Source: Gigantopelta aegis
Lineage: Eukaryota > Mollusca > Gastropoda > Neomphalida > Peltospiridae
NCBI RefSeq assembly: GCF_016097555.1
Contig: NC_054701.1
Location: 3,927,688 to 3,991,687, forward strand
Direction of reading: 5' to 3'
DNA length: 64,000 nt
Below the pieces are notes generated by a model. The model ran no database searches. It had not been told where the DNA came from and worked only from the letters and a program-made list of their open reading frames with translations. Each line of letters begins with the position of its first letter. Position 1 is the stretch's first letter. Position numbers and translations under genes: made by a program. Of the stretch, positions 10,543 to 20,233 are shown piece by piece.

Positions 10543-12036
10543 TCAACTTCGGGACAGGGCATCAGCGATTACATTGGATGTGCCCTTGATATGTTCAATG
10601 GTAATTGGGTATTCTTGCAGAAGAAGACTCCACCTCAAAACTCTCTGGTTGGTGGCTTTAATTCTGTGAATGAAAGTAAGCGGATTATGATCAGTAAAGA
10701 CCACCACTTGGTGTACTGCCGATTTCACGTAGATCTGAAAATGCTTCAGAGCTTGTACCATGGCCAAAGCTTCCTTCTCTATAGTGGAATAGTTCACCTG
10801 GTGTTTGTCAAACTTTTTCGAGAAGAAACTTACAGGATGGTCCAGTCCATTTTCGTCTTCCTGGAACAGCACAGCTCCCGCTCCCACGTCACTTGCATCC
10901 ACAGCTAGCTTGAACGGCATTCGGTAGTCTGGTGCTGCCATCACGGGAGACGAGGAGAGCATCTGCTTGAGACGGTTAAATGACGTCTCGCATTCCTCTG
11001 ACCACTGGAACTTCGTTTCCTTTTTTAGCAGAGAGGTGATGGGGGCCGCTACCGTCGCAAATCTAGCGCAGAAACGACGATAATAACCGGCCATGCCAAG
11101 GAACCGGCGAACTTCACGACGGTTGGTCGGTGCAGGGTACTGGCTGATGCTTAGTGTCTTGGCCTGCAGTGGGGCGACGCAACCATGTCCGACAGTATGA
11201 CCTAAGTAGGTCACTGAAGCTCTCACGAATTCGCATTTGCCCAGGTTCACCGTCAAGTTAGCTTTCTGTAGGCGACTGAATATTAGTTGTAACCCGGTTA
11301 AATGTTCATCCCAAGTGTCGGTGGCTAACACCACATCGTCCAGATACACGCTGACGTTTTCTAAATCAGATAACACCTGGTTCATCATCCTTTGAAAGGC
11401 AGCAGGAGCAGTCTTCAAACCAAACGGCATCACTCGGAATTGGAAGAGGCCGTCAGGTGTGATGATCGCCAGAATGTCCTTAGCTTCCTCCGTTAACGGA
11501 ATGGCATAAAAACCCTTCAGTAGGTCCAATTTGGTGATGTACTGCGCGTGTCCAACTCGGTCGATGCAATCGTCAAGGCGGGGTAGAGGGTAGGCATCTG
11601 CCTTGATGAGTTGATTCACGCGACGTAGGTCAGCGCACACCCGGAAACTGTTATCTCCCTTTTGGATCAGAATAACAGGTGATGCCCACTGACTGTTTGA
11701 TGGTTCCAGAATGTCGTGTTCCAACATGTAATCTATCTCCTTTTTTAGTGCCGCGCGTTTTACAGGATTTATCCGATAGGCATGCTGTCGAATCGGTGTA
11801 GCGTTGGGTTCCAAGCGCACATCCTGGATTAAGGTATTGGTGACCGTTGGAAAGTCCTGACAAATGGAAACATTGTCTTGTATCAACGTAGTCAGCTTTG
11901 CTCGCTGGGGGCTGTCAAGGTGCTGTAGATAAGAACTCAAGTCTGCAAGAATCTGGCTGTTGGTTAACTTGATCTCAGCAGTCTGGACGTCATCACAGGA
12001 AATTGAGTGACTCAATTTGGACAGGCAACACTGGAA
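10543..12036 (-). CDS. Reverse transcriptase and RNase H (second pol frame of the Gmr1-like element)
   Basis: The frame opens after a TAG at 12037-12039 and ends in ALSRS just before the polypurine tract. It has no AUG upstream of the RT domain: the first frame codon of the domain region is TTG at 12015, and the first methionine falls inside RT. Counting from 12015, RT shows KLDLLKG (Asp ~164), the RVMPFGLKTAPAAFQ block (~194-208) and the catalytic box YLDD (224-227). The connection and RNase H follow, with acidic residues at VDASD (~373), IEKEA (~413), TDHNPL (~442) and ADALS (~485). All four RNase H acids and both RT Asp pairs are kept and no stop interrupts the frame. It copies the element RNA into DNA in the particle. 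Translation probably needs +1 recoding from the upstream frame. Confidence 0.96.
   Translation of the reverse strand, partial: FQCCLSKLSHSISCDDVQTAEIKLTNSQILADLSSYLQHLDSPQRAKLTTLIQDNVSICQDFPTVTNTLIQDVRLEPNATPIRQHAYRINPVKRAALKKEIDYMLEHDILEPSNSQWASPVILIQKGDNSFRVCADLRRVNQLIKADAYPLPRLDDCIDRVGHAQYITKLDLLKGFYAIPLTEEAKDILAIITPDGLFQFRVMPFGLKTAPAAFQRMMNQVLSDLENVSVYLDDVVLATDTWDEHLTGLQLIFSRLQKANLTVNLGKCEFVRASVTYLGHTVGHGCVAPLQAKTLSISQYPAPTNRREVRRFLGMAGYYRRFCARFATVAAPITSLLKKETKFQWSEECETSFNRLKQMLSSSPVMAAPDYRMPFKLAVDASDVGAGAVLFQEDENGLDHPVSFFSKKFDKHQVNYSTIEKEALAMVQALKHFQIYVKSAVHQVVVFTDHNPLTFIHRIKATNQRVLRWSLLLQEYPITIEHIKGTSNVIADALSRS
11993..12036 (-). other. 44-nt overlap of the two pol frames, candidate +1 recoding site
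   Basis: The integrase frame ends TTC CTG TGA TGA at 12001-11990, while the RT frame is open from 12036. The RT frame is +1 relative to the integrase frame, and no AUG could start RT. A ribosome must shift +1 (or -2), re-initiate at a non-AUG codon, or the RNA must be spliced. A stop codon in the shift window resembles the general layout of +1 sites such as antizyme; this is inference. Confidence 0.6.
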
Positions 12037-14905
12037 CTATCGGCAGTCTGTCAAAATAACCTTTTAGCAAATTGATGTGACAATACCTACTTTTCCTAAC
12101 CCTATCAGGAGTGTTTATCACATACCCTGTCTCATTAACCCGTTTGTGCACAACATAGGGACCGAAATACCTGTTCTGTAATGAACCCCGTTTAATGGGA
12201 AGGTACAGCAGCACTTTATCCCCTGGTTTAAATTCCCGACTCTTAGCCTTCCTATCAAACACTGATTTTATTTTGCTCTGAGCATAGCTCAGATGCTTCC
12301 TAGCCAGTTCGGTCGCCTGCCACAACCTATCTCTAACTCTCCCTACATAAATCAGCAGGTTTTCGGCATTATCCTTGTCTAACCAACTATCTTTTACCAA
12401 TTTGAGAGGGCCTCGGGCTGAATGCCCATAGACCAACTCAAATGGGGTGAATCCTAAGGATTCTTGCTTAGCATCCCGTGCTGCGAACAACACGAAAGGA
12501 ATTGACTGGTCCCAGTCAGTACCATTGTCGAAACAATGGCAGCGGAGCATACTTTTCATGCTCTGGTGGAAACGTTCTATGGCGCCCTGGCTCTCAGGGT
12601 GGAATGCAGCAGAACGAATCTGTCGTATATCTAACATAGACAGTACTTGCTGGATTAACTTGCTCATAAAGTTCGTACCCCGGTCGCTTTGAATTTCACC
12701 TGGTAACCCTGTGTACGTAAAGTACTTAAGCAGCGCACTAGCTACAACCGACGCAGTAACCTTCCTTAAGGGAATCGCCTCTGGAAAACGCGTAGTTAAG
12801 CACATAATTGTTAACAAGAATTGGTTGCCTGAACGCGTTTTCGGTAATGGCCCCACGACATCTATCAACACTTTTGAAAAGGCTTCCCCAACTATGGGAA
12901 CCTTCTGCAGGAGATATGGAGGAATTAGCTGATTTGGTTTGCCCACAACCTGACACACATGACATGACATACAATGCTTACTGACATCTGCAAACATTCC
13001 CTTCCAATAAAACTCTGAGGCAAGTTTACTATGAGTTTTATTCCGCCCTAAGTGGCCAGCAAACACGTCCTCATGTGCTAAAAGTAACAATGACGGACGG
13101 TACTTAGAGGGCACCACAATTCTACATCTTGTCACACATTCCTCACTATCAGGCACAACCTTTTCCACACTCTTATTCATTAACACTCCCATGTCCATAT
13201 AATACCCTGACATCTGATCCTTCATCTCACCCTCAGTTAACAATGTAGTGCGAGCTGCCAACAAACTTGGATCAGCCCCCTGCTCTAGAATTAACTCTTG
13301 TCTATTACAAGGTAAGTCCCCCCTATCAAACACGACTGGTTCATTTCCCCTCTGCGGGAGATCAACAGGTTCCACCACATTTAATTCCTCGGTGGACTTA
13401 TCTACCATATTATTGATAACCTCATCCACTCCAATTTCATGGCTAACACACGTATCAGACAAATCACAAATATCCACTGGGTCTCGTGCTAACCTACTGG
13501 CCATAGCCCTAGTCATTACACACGCAGGATATCTAGTCTCATCAACCTCACACTCTTCTATGGGTAAAGGGCTGTCTTCAATTAACAATTGGTCACATTG
13601 CGGCTGACAACATTGACTAGTCAAATCATTACCCAACAAAACTCCTATGTTTTCAAAAGGCAAGTCCTTCACAACACCCATAATGACTGGTCCCGTCACA
13701 AACTTCGAACACAAGAAAACCGTATGTAACCTGACAACCATATTTTCTCCAGTAACCGAGGTTAAGGCCAAACTACGTCCTATGTCTGAATTTTCAATAC
13801 CAGCTAAACACTCTTGCGTTATCAGACTCTGACTACACCCGGTATCTCTATAGATTGATATTTGCTTAGGACACAACTCTTGTTTCACATCACAAACCAT
13901 ACCAGTGGACACATACGGGTTTACTTTCTCTGCCATGGGACTAACCATTAACTCTCTCGCTAACGGAGCTGACCTCACTAAACCGACCACTTGCGCATTA
14001 TCGCGTTTCCTTTTAAAACAGTCCCCGATAAGATGGTTATCCTTTTTACAGTAACTGCAATGTGGACGAAAAGTTCGGGCATTGGCTGATAATGCAGGTC
14101 TATCCTTACTTTGCCCACCAGGTGCATTCCTGGCCTGACTAGCTGACCAACTAGATGACTCTCCCCGATAGTTACTTTCCCGGGAAAAACCTGGCTGAAA
14201 TTTCTTCTTATCACCCTGTTGTAAAGAGCTACCCGGTACTGCCTGAGCTTTGTGTATTAACACGTTATCATCTGCCACTATACCTGCCTCCTCTATCTTT
14301 TTGACATCACGATCCTCTAAATGAATACGTAAGCTAACTGGTAATCCATTTTTAATGTCCTGTAAGATCAACAACTCCCGTAACTCGGTATATGACTCTA
14401 CCTGATGAGAAATCACCCATTTATCAAACATCCCTGCCTTCTTAGCCACAAACTCACTATAAGACTGACCCTGCGTTTTTCTCAACTCGCTATACCGTAA
14501 ACGATAATCCTCAGGTCGTAATTCATAAGCCCTCAACACTGCAGCCTTAAATAAGTCGTACTGACTTGCTCGCTCATCACTCATTGAATTATAAGCTATA
14601 CTAGCCTTCCCCTTAAACTTAGACACGGCTAACAATGTCCACTTAGACTCCGGCCAATTTAGCTGCTTAGCGGCCCGTTCAAAAAGTTGGAAGAACATAT
14701 CTATCTCCTGATCGTCAAATACAGGCACTGATCTATAAGCCTCCGACATGTTAAAACCATTTCCTGCCTCACGTCTAACTTCTTCAGTATTCAACTTTAA
14801 CTCATGTTCCACTTTTAATTTTTCTAACTGGAATTCTCTATTCCTTTCTTCTTTCTCTCTATCCCTATCTTCTCTTTCTCTCTCTCTCTCTCTATCCCTC
14901 TCTTC
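11993..14905 (-). CDS. Gag C-terminal part, CCHC knuckle, aspartic protease and integrase polyprotein
   Basis: The frame opens at 14905 after a TGA at 14908-14906. A GTG at 14812 is not a believable start, so this should be the continuation of gag from upstream. Numbering from 14812: Gag-like helical region ~30-190; CCHC zinc knuckle CSYCKKDNHLIGDC at 252-265; aspartic protease YRDTGCSQSLI with DTG at 323-325; integrase HHCC finger (His580, His587, Cys617, Cys620); integrase core Asp651, Asp710, Glu746 with exactly 35 residues between the last two (D,D35E); GPY/F module around FGPYVV at 883-888. It ends 23 nt inside the RT frame. The protein packages RNA, cuts the polyprotein and inserts the cDNA. 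Integrase lying upstream of RT is the unusual feature. There is no internal stop. Confidence 0.95.
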   Translation of the reverse strand, partial: EERDREREREREDRDREKEERNREFQLEKLKVEHELKLNTEEVRREAGNGFNMSEAYRSVPVFDDQEIDMFFQLFERAAKQLNWPESKWTLLAVSKFKGKASIAYNSMSDERASQYDLFKAAVLRAYELRPEDYRLRYSELRKTQGQSYSEFVAKKAGMFDKWVISHQVESYTELRELLILQDIKNGLPVSLRIHLEDRDVKKIEEAGIVADDNVLIHKAQAVPGSSLQQGDKKKFQPGFSRESNYRGESSSWSASQARNAPGGQSKDRPALSANARTFRPHCSYCKKDNHLIGDCFKRKRDNAQVVGLVRSAPLARELMVSPMAEKVNPYVSTGMVCDVKQELCPKQISIYRDTGCSQSLITQECLAGIENSDIGRSLALTSVTGENMVVRLHTVFLCSKFVTGPVIMGVVKDLPFENIGVLLGNDLTSQCCQPQCDQLLIEDSPLPIEECEVDETRYPACVMTRAMASRLARDPVDICDLSDTCVSHEIGVDEVINNMVDKSTEELNVVEPVDLPQRGNEPVVFDRGDLPCNRQELILEQGADPSLLAARTTLLTEGEMKDQMSGYYMDMGVLMNKSVEKVVPDSEECVTRCRIVVPSKYRPSLLLLAHEDVFAGHLGRNKTHSKLASEFYWKGMFADVSKHCMSCHVCQVVGKPNQLIPPYLLQKVPIVGEAFSKVLIDVVGPLPKTRSGNQFLLTIMCLTTRFPEAIPLRKVTASVVASALLKYFTYTGLPGEIQSDRGTNFMSKLIQQVLSMLDIRQIRSAAFHPESQGAIERFHQSMKSMLRCHCFDNGTDWDQSIPFVLFAARDAKQESLGFTPFELVYGHSARGPLKLVKDSWLDKDNAENLLIYVGRVRDRLWQATELARKHLSYAQSKIKSVFDRKAKSREFKPGDKVLLYLPIKRGSLQNRYFGPYVVHKRVNETGYVINTPDRVRKSRYCHINLLKGYFDRLPIVPVLPVQIESLNFL

Positions 14906-15090
14906 TCACTCTCTCTCTCCCTTTCTCTATCTCTCTCTCTATCTTCCCTATCCCTATCTTCTTTCTCTCTATCTCTATGTCTATCTTCTCTATCTCTCTC
15001 TTCTCTTTCTCTCTCTCTCTATCCCTATCTTCTTTTTCTCTATCTCTATCTTCTCTTTCTCTCTCCCTCTCTCTATCTAATGCACGTTCT
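14865..15090 (-). repeat. GA/CT-rich microsatellite inside gag
   Basis: On the plus strand, CT-rich runs (TCTCTCTCTC, TATCCCTATC) stretch over ~225 bp; on the coding strand they encode an Arg/Glu/Asp-rich helix (units such as EREREREDRDRE). Length changes here shift the reading frame, and the gag frames part inside this tract. Confidence 0.9.
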
Positions 15091-15356
15091 TCTCTTTCGT
15101 ACTCAAGCTTTTTAAAAGCTAACTGTTGTTCCATACTCAAGTCACTTATCTCTATCTCTGGAACAATCTCACTGTCTTCCATAACAGGCCTATCACCAAA
15201 AACTTCCTGGATAATAATTGTCTTTATATCACCTAAGGTTTTAGCTGATGTTAAATCAATTTCTCGCTCACCCGCGATTTCAACTAACTCGGCCTTACGT
15301 GCTCGCTTAATCTCCACTACACTGAGCGTAGGCCTATCCAGCAAATTCTTATCCAT
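14892..15356 (-). CDS. Gag N-terminal part of the Gmr1-like element (frame broken downstream)
   Basis: A true ATG at 15356-15354 starts a 154-residue frame. The first ~90 residues are not repetitive (MDKNLLDRPTLSVVEIKRAR at the start) and have a helical KAELVEIAGE segment resembling the N-terminal segments of invertebrate gypsy Gags. From about residue 95 it becomes a highly charged coiled-coil-like tract encoded by GA-rich DNA. It stops at 14892, while the downstream gag-pol frame, +1 to this one, opens at 14905, so the two overlap by 14 nt inside the microsatellite. In an active copy they should be one protein. A slippage mutation or a sequence error in the tract is the simplest explanation; a programmed shift is possible but less likely. 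Confidence 0.85.
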   Translation of the reverse strand: MDKNLLDRPTLSVVEIKRARKAELVEIAGEREIDLTSAKTLGDIKTIIIQEVFGDRPVMEDSEIVPEIEISDLSMEQQLAFKKLEYEREERALDREREREREDRDREKEDRDREREKEKREIEKIDIEIERKKIGIGKIEREIEKGRERVRREG

Positions 15357-15490
15357 GTTTAGATATGACGCACTTATTACTAATTAATTTTCTAGTGAAC
15401 AACGTGCTACTTCTGGTTAATTTGTAAAATTAATTTATAAAGCCCCCATTTACAAACAATACTTTTTTAAATATGCATGTCCCGTTCCAG

Positions 15491-15508
15491 ATCCTGGACG
15501 AGCCCCCA
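15491..15508 (-). promoter_or_regulatory. Primer-binding site resembling tRNA-Pro
   Basis: On the minus strand, TGGGGGCTCGTCCAGGAT lies 12 nt downstream of the 5' LTR end. It differs at one position from the well-known tRNA-Pro primer-binding site of gammaretroviruses. It would pair with the 3' end of a host tRNA to prime minus-strand DNA synthesis. The 12-nt spacer is longer than usual. Confidence 0.75.
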
Positions 15509-15520
15509 ATTTTCTACTCC

Positions 15521-16765
15521 TGTCACGGGGATTCTATAATTCCCGTAACTGAGTAAAACACGATTATCAAAATATCTCTCCTAACTGTATATCTATTAGA
15601 TCTCTCTGTAACAGGCTGTTAAACCTAGTATGGCTCGTCTCTAGGTATGATCAGAGATACGATCTTATATAAAGTATATATAATATAGCACGTTAGTTCT
15701 CTAGAAAAAACAACAAAAACACAATACACTTTGGAATCTGTATTAATCTACGCTGACAAATGTACAGCCGTAGTAGTAAATTAATAACAGCAATAATAAC
15801 AACCCAGAACTGATCACTTAATTAGTTAATCTCTAGGTGTCTAGTTACACAATATGCGAATCACTTCACCGTACACCACACCCACACGTGTGATAATTGA
15901 GAAACGCTTACAGGAGAAGTTAATTAATAAAGGAATTACAACACCATTCCTAACTGGTTAATTTATAATTAACCCTTACTACTCGTTCAGTAACGTGTGA
16001 TAATTTAGAACGCTTCTTGGGGAACTTAATTAATAAAGGAATTACAGCTCTATTCCTAACGGGTTAATTTTTAATTAACCCTAACTACTCTTTCAGTAAT
16101 CTTGTAACACAGAATTAATACTTATCACAATAAAGACAATAACCTACAGTTTACCCAGGTCGGCTGGGATGACTGGCTAAGCTTTATATTACCAAATACT
16201 CATATAATGTTAGAACAATAAGTCTACGATTTACTTCGTCAGATGACCGAAGACACTGTCTAAAGAATATCGGTATAATACAGTATTAAAATATTTAAAG
16301 TCACATCAATCACATCAAGGTTATACACAGAGCAGAAATGATATTTACCAAAGTCCAAACGGACTAACGTTCCCAGGAGCCGTCCTAAATTCGTTCTTCT
16401 CGATATCTCTAAATCCTAGCTATTTATTCCAAAATCAGAATTGGCCTGGGGGAACAAGGCGGCACCTCACGTATCATCTCATATTTCATCTCTCCTAGCG
16501 TAGATATTATTTCTCTCTGATCGTCAGACTACTGACGCCATCGTCGCCAAAATCACGGTCGTCGAAACCGCACTCGCAGGGGTATTACGTAACTACTCGC
16601 CACATGGCCTCCACAGCGGGGCTAAGTGCATATTGGAAAGCCAGATCGCTCAAGGTATTACGTAACAAGTTGTCCACCTGGGCTACGGGCAATAAACTGC
16701 ACACGGCACCCTAACACAATTAAAATCGCCACAGGCGAAACAAATTAAGAGCATGTACCGTGACA
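15521..16765 (-). repeat. 5' LTR (by element orientation) of the Gmr1-like element
   Basis: Same ends and length as 9078-10322. Differences seen include CTAGAAAAAACAAC versus CTAGAAAACACAAC, ATATCGGTAT versus ATATCAGTAT, GCGTAGATATT versus GCGTACGTATT and ATCGCTCAAG versus ATCGCGCAAG. It should hold the promoter for the genomic RNA. Confidence 0.97.
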
Positions 16766-16770
16766 GGTAC

Positions 16771-17925
16771 AATAAGAAAACTTGCCATGATTTACCTAAC
16801 TATCGTGATTGTTTTTTCAAATGGATTTTTTTGTACTAAATAAATGATTGAAGTTTTGTGATCGTGTTGGCGACGTGTGGTTTATTGTCATTTTTATATG
16901 TAGAAGGACTTTGATATTTAAATTACACAATCACTGAATCAATTATACAAAATATATTGTGTATGTATTCGCGCTTGATATGAAGATACGTAAGAAGGTA
17001 GAAGTTATTCTAAATATACCAAAGACACTTGAGAGAACAATGTGACTGTAAACCAGTAAATAGCACCAGTTTCATGAGAATTGCGGATTATATCACTTGC
17101 ATCTTAAAGTTCACTGTAGTACTTAGTAAATGACCCACAATTTGGAATTTAACACAAACAGGCTTCATACATAAATCTTACTAACTGAAGTATACTGAAT
17201 CCCAAAGTAACATACGAATGTAGTCACCATACGTAAGTTAGTATTAATAGAATTACTCAAGTATCAAACGTTTTAGTATGATACATAACTCTTAAGAATC
17301 GTGCTTAGTTTCTCACATTTCGTTGCTAAGATCCCGAATTACGTCGCATGTCAATTTCAAAGGTTTGGCTCTGTGCCAACACCTTAGATCGGGACCAATT
17401 CAAAGACGTTCATGTAAAAACAACTATGTATGTATGTATACATGTATGTATGTACGAATTTGTGTGTGCATGTGTCTTTGTCTGTATGTGGGTCAATATC
17501 AAAATTGGTAACATTTTGGGTAGTGTTCGGTTCCAATATTCGAATATTTGCTCGCTAATTTGGTATTCGAAATATTCGATTATTATTTTTAAGTATTGAT
17601 TATCTGGAGTTTTTAGGTCGGATGGGGAAAATCACTCTAAATGAGATGAATAATACGGTTTCGTTGAATCATAAGTTTGGTCCTGCATGGAGCTTGCCTC
17701 GTGCATTCAGTCGGAAATATAAAGCATGTCTCGAGTTTCACAAGTTTTAGTAGTGACGTCAAGCGGGTGGCCAAAAATTCATAACACGTATTTTCAATAA
17801 CACGGGAATGGGGTTCATCTACACTAATCAGTATGTCGATTTCAAATACTATAAACAAGAATTAAAACAAATATATGCGATCAGTGCAAAGAACAGTAGT
17901 TTCTCGAATATTCTTACATATCCGT
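16771..17925. other. Intergenic with a diverged short repeat
   Basis: No gene seen. A segment at about 17366-17450 (TCTGTGCCAAC, ATTCAAAGACGTTCATG, TATGTATGTATAC) recurs at about 17968-18055, and ATTCGAATATT-type words near 17520-17580 recur near 18070-18140. These look like remnants of an unclassified dispersed repeat. Confidence 0.5.
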
Positions 17926-17985
17926 TGGTGACCGGCCTCGGTGGCGTCGTGGTAGGCCATCGCTCTACAGGCTGGTAGGCTCTGT
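17926..17985 (+). repeat. SINE family B, 5' head fragment
   Basis: GACCGGCCTCGGTGGCGTCG through CAGGCTGGTAGG matches the head of the full copy at 20234-20619, then changes into the repeat described in the preceding interval. Confidence 0.75.
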
Positions 17986-18676
17986 GCCAAAACTTAAAAC
18001 GGGACAAATTCAAAGACGTTCATCTAAAAACGACTCTGTGTGTATACATGTATGTATTAGAGCTGCAACGAATACACCAAGTGTCGAATACGATATGTAT
18101 CACGAATATAGGATCTCGAATACGAATAAATATTCACGAATACCAATAATTACAGTGAATCTACCAATACTGTACTACCGACTTGTTGAATGAAGCATGC
18201 CACCAGTGAGCAAAAATCAAGTATAGCATTTAAATAGTAGGATGTGTTTAACATTAAACTATGAAATGAGAGATGTAGGAAATTAAATTATTAAATGTCA
18301 GTTATTAAAACAAAATTAACAAGACGCAAATTCAAAACAAACATGTAAACCTCGTCTAGTGACAAAGGTGTCTCTTTAGGCAGTGACTACATCTCCTGCT
18401 AACCCTAAACCTCTCCAAAACAGAAATAAAATGATTTTTGGAACATTTCACTATCATTAAAATCTTTAAAAAATTATTTTAAAAATATAGAAATATAGAG
18501 ATACATTAATGTTTTTGACGGGGTAATTTTTCTTTTATTTCCTTTTTTTCTCCAAATAAGAATTTGACTGCTAGTACTTTTTTTCCTTGTGTGGTTTTTG
18601 TTTTTCGAAACTAACCCCTCAATTCCACACACCCACCAATTTTGTGATTTTCATTAATTTTTTTTATTAATTTTCA

Positions 18677-18925
18677 TCCCCTGCGCGTGCTGTAACCTCA
18701 CCGTGGTGCAGGGGTATAACATTCTCTTTGAGAATGGCCCATACAGCACAAAATTGAAGTTTTGAGTAAAAGTCAGTATCCATCTGTGATATTTGTATTT
18801 TTGCAGTTCTTTACACTGTGTTTTTGTTTAAATCTTGATTTGTTTGCATTACCATAGTTTGACACCCAATAGCCGATGTATTTTTCGTGCTGGGGTGTCG
18901 TTAAACATTCATTCATTCATTTAAT
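18677..18925 (+). repeat. SINE-like repeat with CATTCATTCATT tail
   Basis: It ends ACCCAATAGCCGATGTATTT then GCTGGGGTGTCGTTAAACATT and a short CATT array. A shorter relative of this tail lies at about 46385-46440. No long reading frame. The tail type is common in molluscan SINE/LINE 3' ends (general knowledge). Confidence 0.6.
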
Positions 18926-20221
18926 TTTCATCAGCCATGTGATCGCTCTTGTTAATTTCAGCTTCTTGTTAAATGTTGTTGGTTTCAGCTTCTTGATGCT
19001 GGCTACACATTACATTAGAACCGCGACGGGTGTGTACGCACCCCCCCCCCCCCCCCCCCCAAATTACTAAAGGTCCACTTTTCTTTATTAAATTTAAATA
19101 ACGTTACGTAATCGTTGTTTTGAGGTGTTATTTTTATGTTGATTGGTCCCATCACGAGCAATTCGCACCCACCCATTAAAAATCCTGCGTACGGGCCTGA
19201 AACTATTTATGTACGTATGGTGTATGCATGTATGTCTATACCTACGTAAGTTAGTATTAATAGTTTAATATTAAAGTATCAAACATTTTAGTATGATACA
19301 TAAATAAATACATACCAAGTCTCTGTTAGTCAATAACATCTTAAAACTGCAGCAAACTCAGGAATGTCCCTTTAACAGAGGCTGCATGCGTTGGCAATGA
19401 TTCGTGACGATATATTTTGTAAGAATGTAATATGCTTTGTTTTTCATAAATATATATGTTCATTATTATAGGGAACTGATCATAGTTCTGAGGTACACGT
19501 ACCTTTCCTGTTACTTAGCCTATAAAAATAAATTGCCGAACATATACCTCGGGTCAATACCCTTAACTCCTGTTGTGTGCTAAAATTTCAATTATCTTAA
19601 ACACAAACAAAAATAAATAACTAATAACAAAAATACAATTTACAAAATAGTTGAAAATCATTGTTTTAAGATATCAATTTTTAGGTTCCAGATGTCAGGA
19701 AAACGCACTTTAGGCTTAGAGATTTCAAATGTTACGGGGGTGGGGGCATGCTCCTGGATCCCCATACAAATCTCAGGGGTTTCACAAACTCCTAGTCGAA
19801 TCCCCCAACTTGGGCCTGGTGTCCAGTGCAACATTTTGTTATTGTGTCCAATTTACTTCTATTGCAGTGTCATAAAGTGAAAAACACCAATGAAAAGAGT
19901 ATTCTATCTCCAGTCTTTTTAATAACAGAATAAATAGGACTACCAAATTTTTAATACAATATACAATTATGTACAATGGGTGATGTGTCAGTGGCACAAA
20001 AACACTTGTTACTGGCTCGGTACCGCAAATGTTGCTGAGGCCTGGATAAGTCCTTTCCTTCTGTAAACAATATAAAAATATGGCAGCTGGATTAATATAT
20101 ACATTGTAATATTTGTAATAATGTGAAATAAGGTAATACTGTATCAAGGATTTAATATTTGGGAATATATTGTGTTGAAACTGCTTAGATTTCAAAACGT
20201 ATGAAGAACAACTATTTGTAA
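18926..20221. other. Intergenic, C-run and no gene
   Basis: It contains a run of 20 C at 19041-19060 and AT-rich DNA. No coding-like frame or RNA gene was recognised; frames crossing this interval lack any family motif. Confidence 0.45.
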
Positions 20222-20233
20222 TCTGTAAAGGGT

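Larger units (their letters stand above)
9078..16765 (-). mobile_element. Complete Gmr1-like (gypsy-type RT, integrase before RT) LTR retrotransposon
   Basis: The 7,688-bp element is bounded by two 1,245-bp LTRs in the same orientation and by the 5-bp target duplication GGTAC (9073-9077 and 16766-16770). On the minus strand the order is 5' LTR, primer-binding site, gag, CCHC knuckle, aspartic protease, integrase, then, in a different frame, reverse transcriptase and RNase H, polypurine tract, 3' LTR. RT/RNase H and the GPY/F-bearing integrase are Ty3/gypsy-like, but integrase precedes RT, as in Ty1/copia. That combination was described for the Gmr1 group of Ty3/gypsy-like elements. I count five LTR differences in 1,245 bp, so the insertion is young. 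All catalytic residues are present; a frame break inside the GA-rich part of gag may inactivate this copy. Confidence 0.95.

Noticed and set aside
10591..13832. Plus-strand frames across the retrotransposon
   Set aside because: Shadows of the intact minus-strand pol frames.
14748..15387. Ser/Leu-rich plus-strand frames
   Set aside because: These are antisense readings of the GA-rich gag tract of the retrotransposon.
18876..19070. Frame ending in a poly-proline run
   Set aside because: The prolines come from a 20-C homopolymer; no other coding sign.
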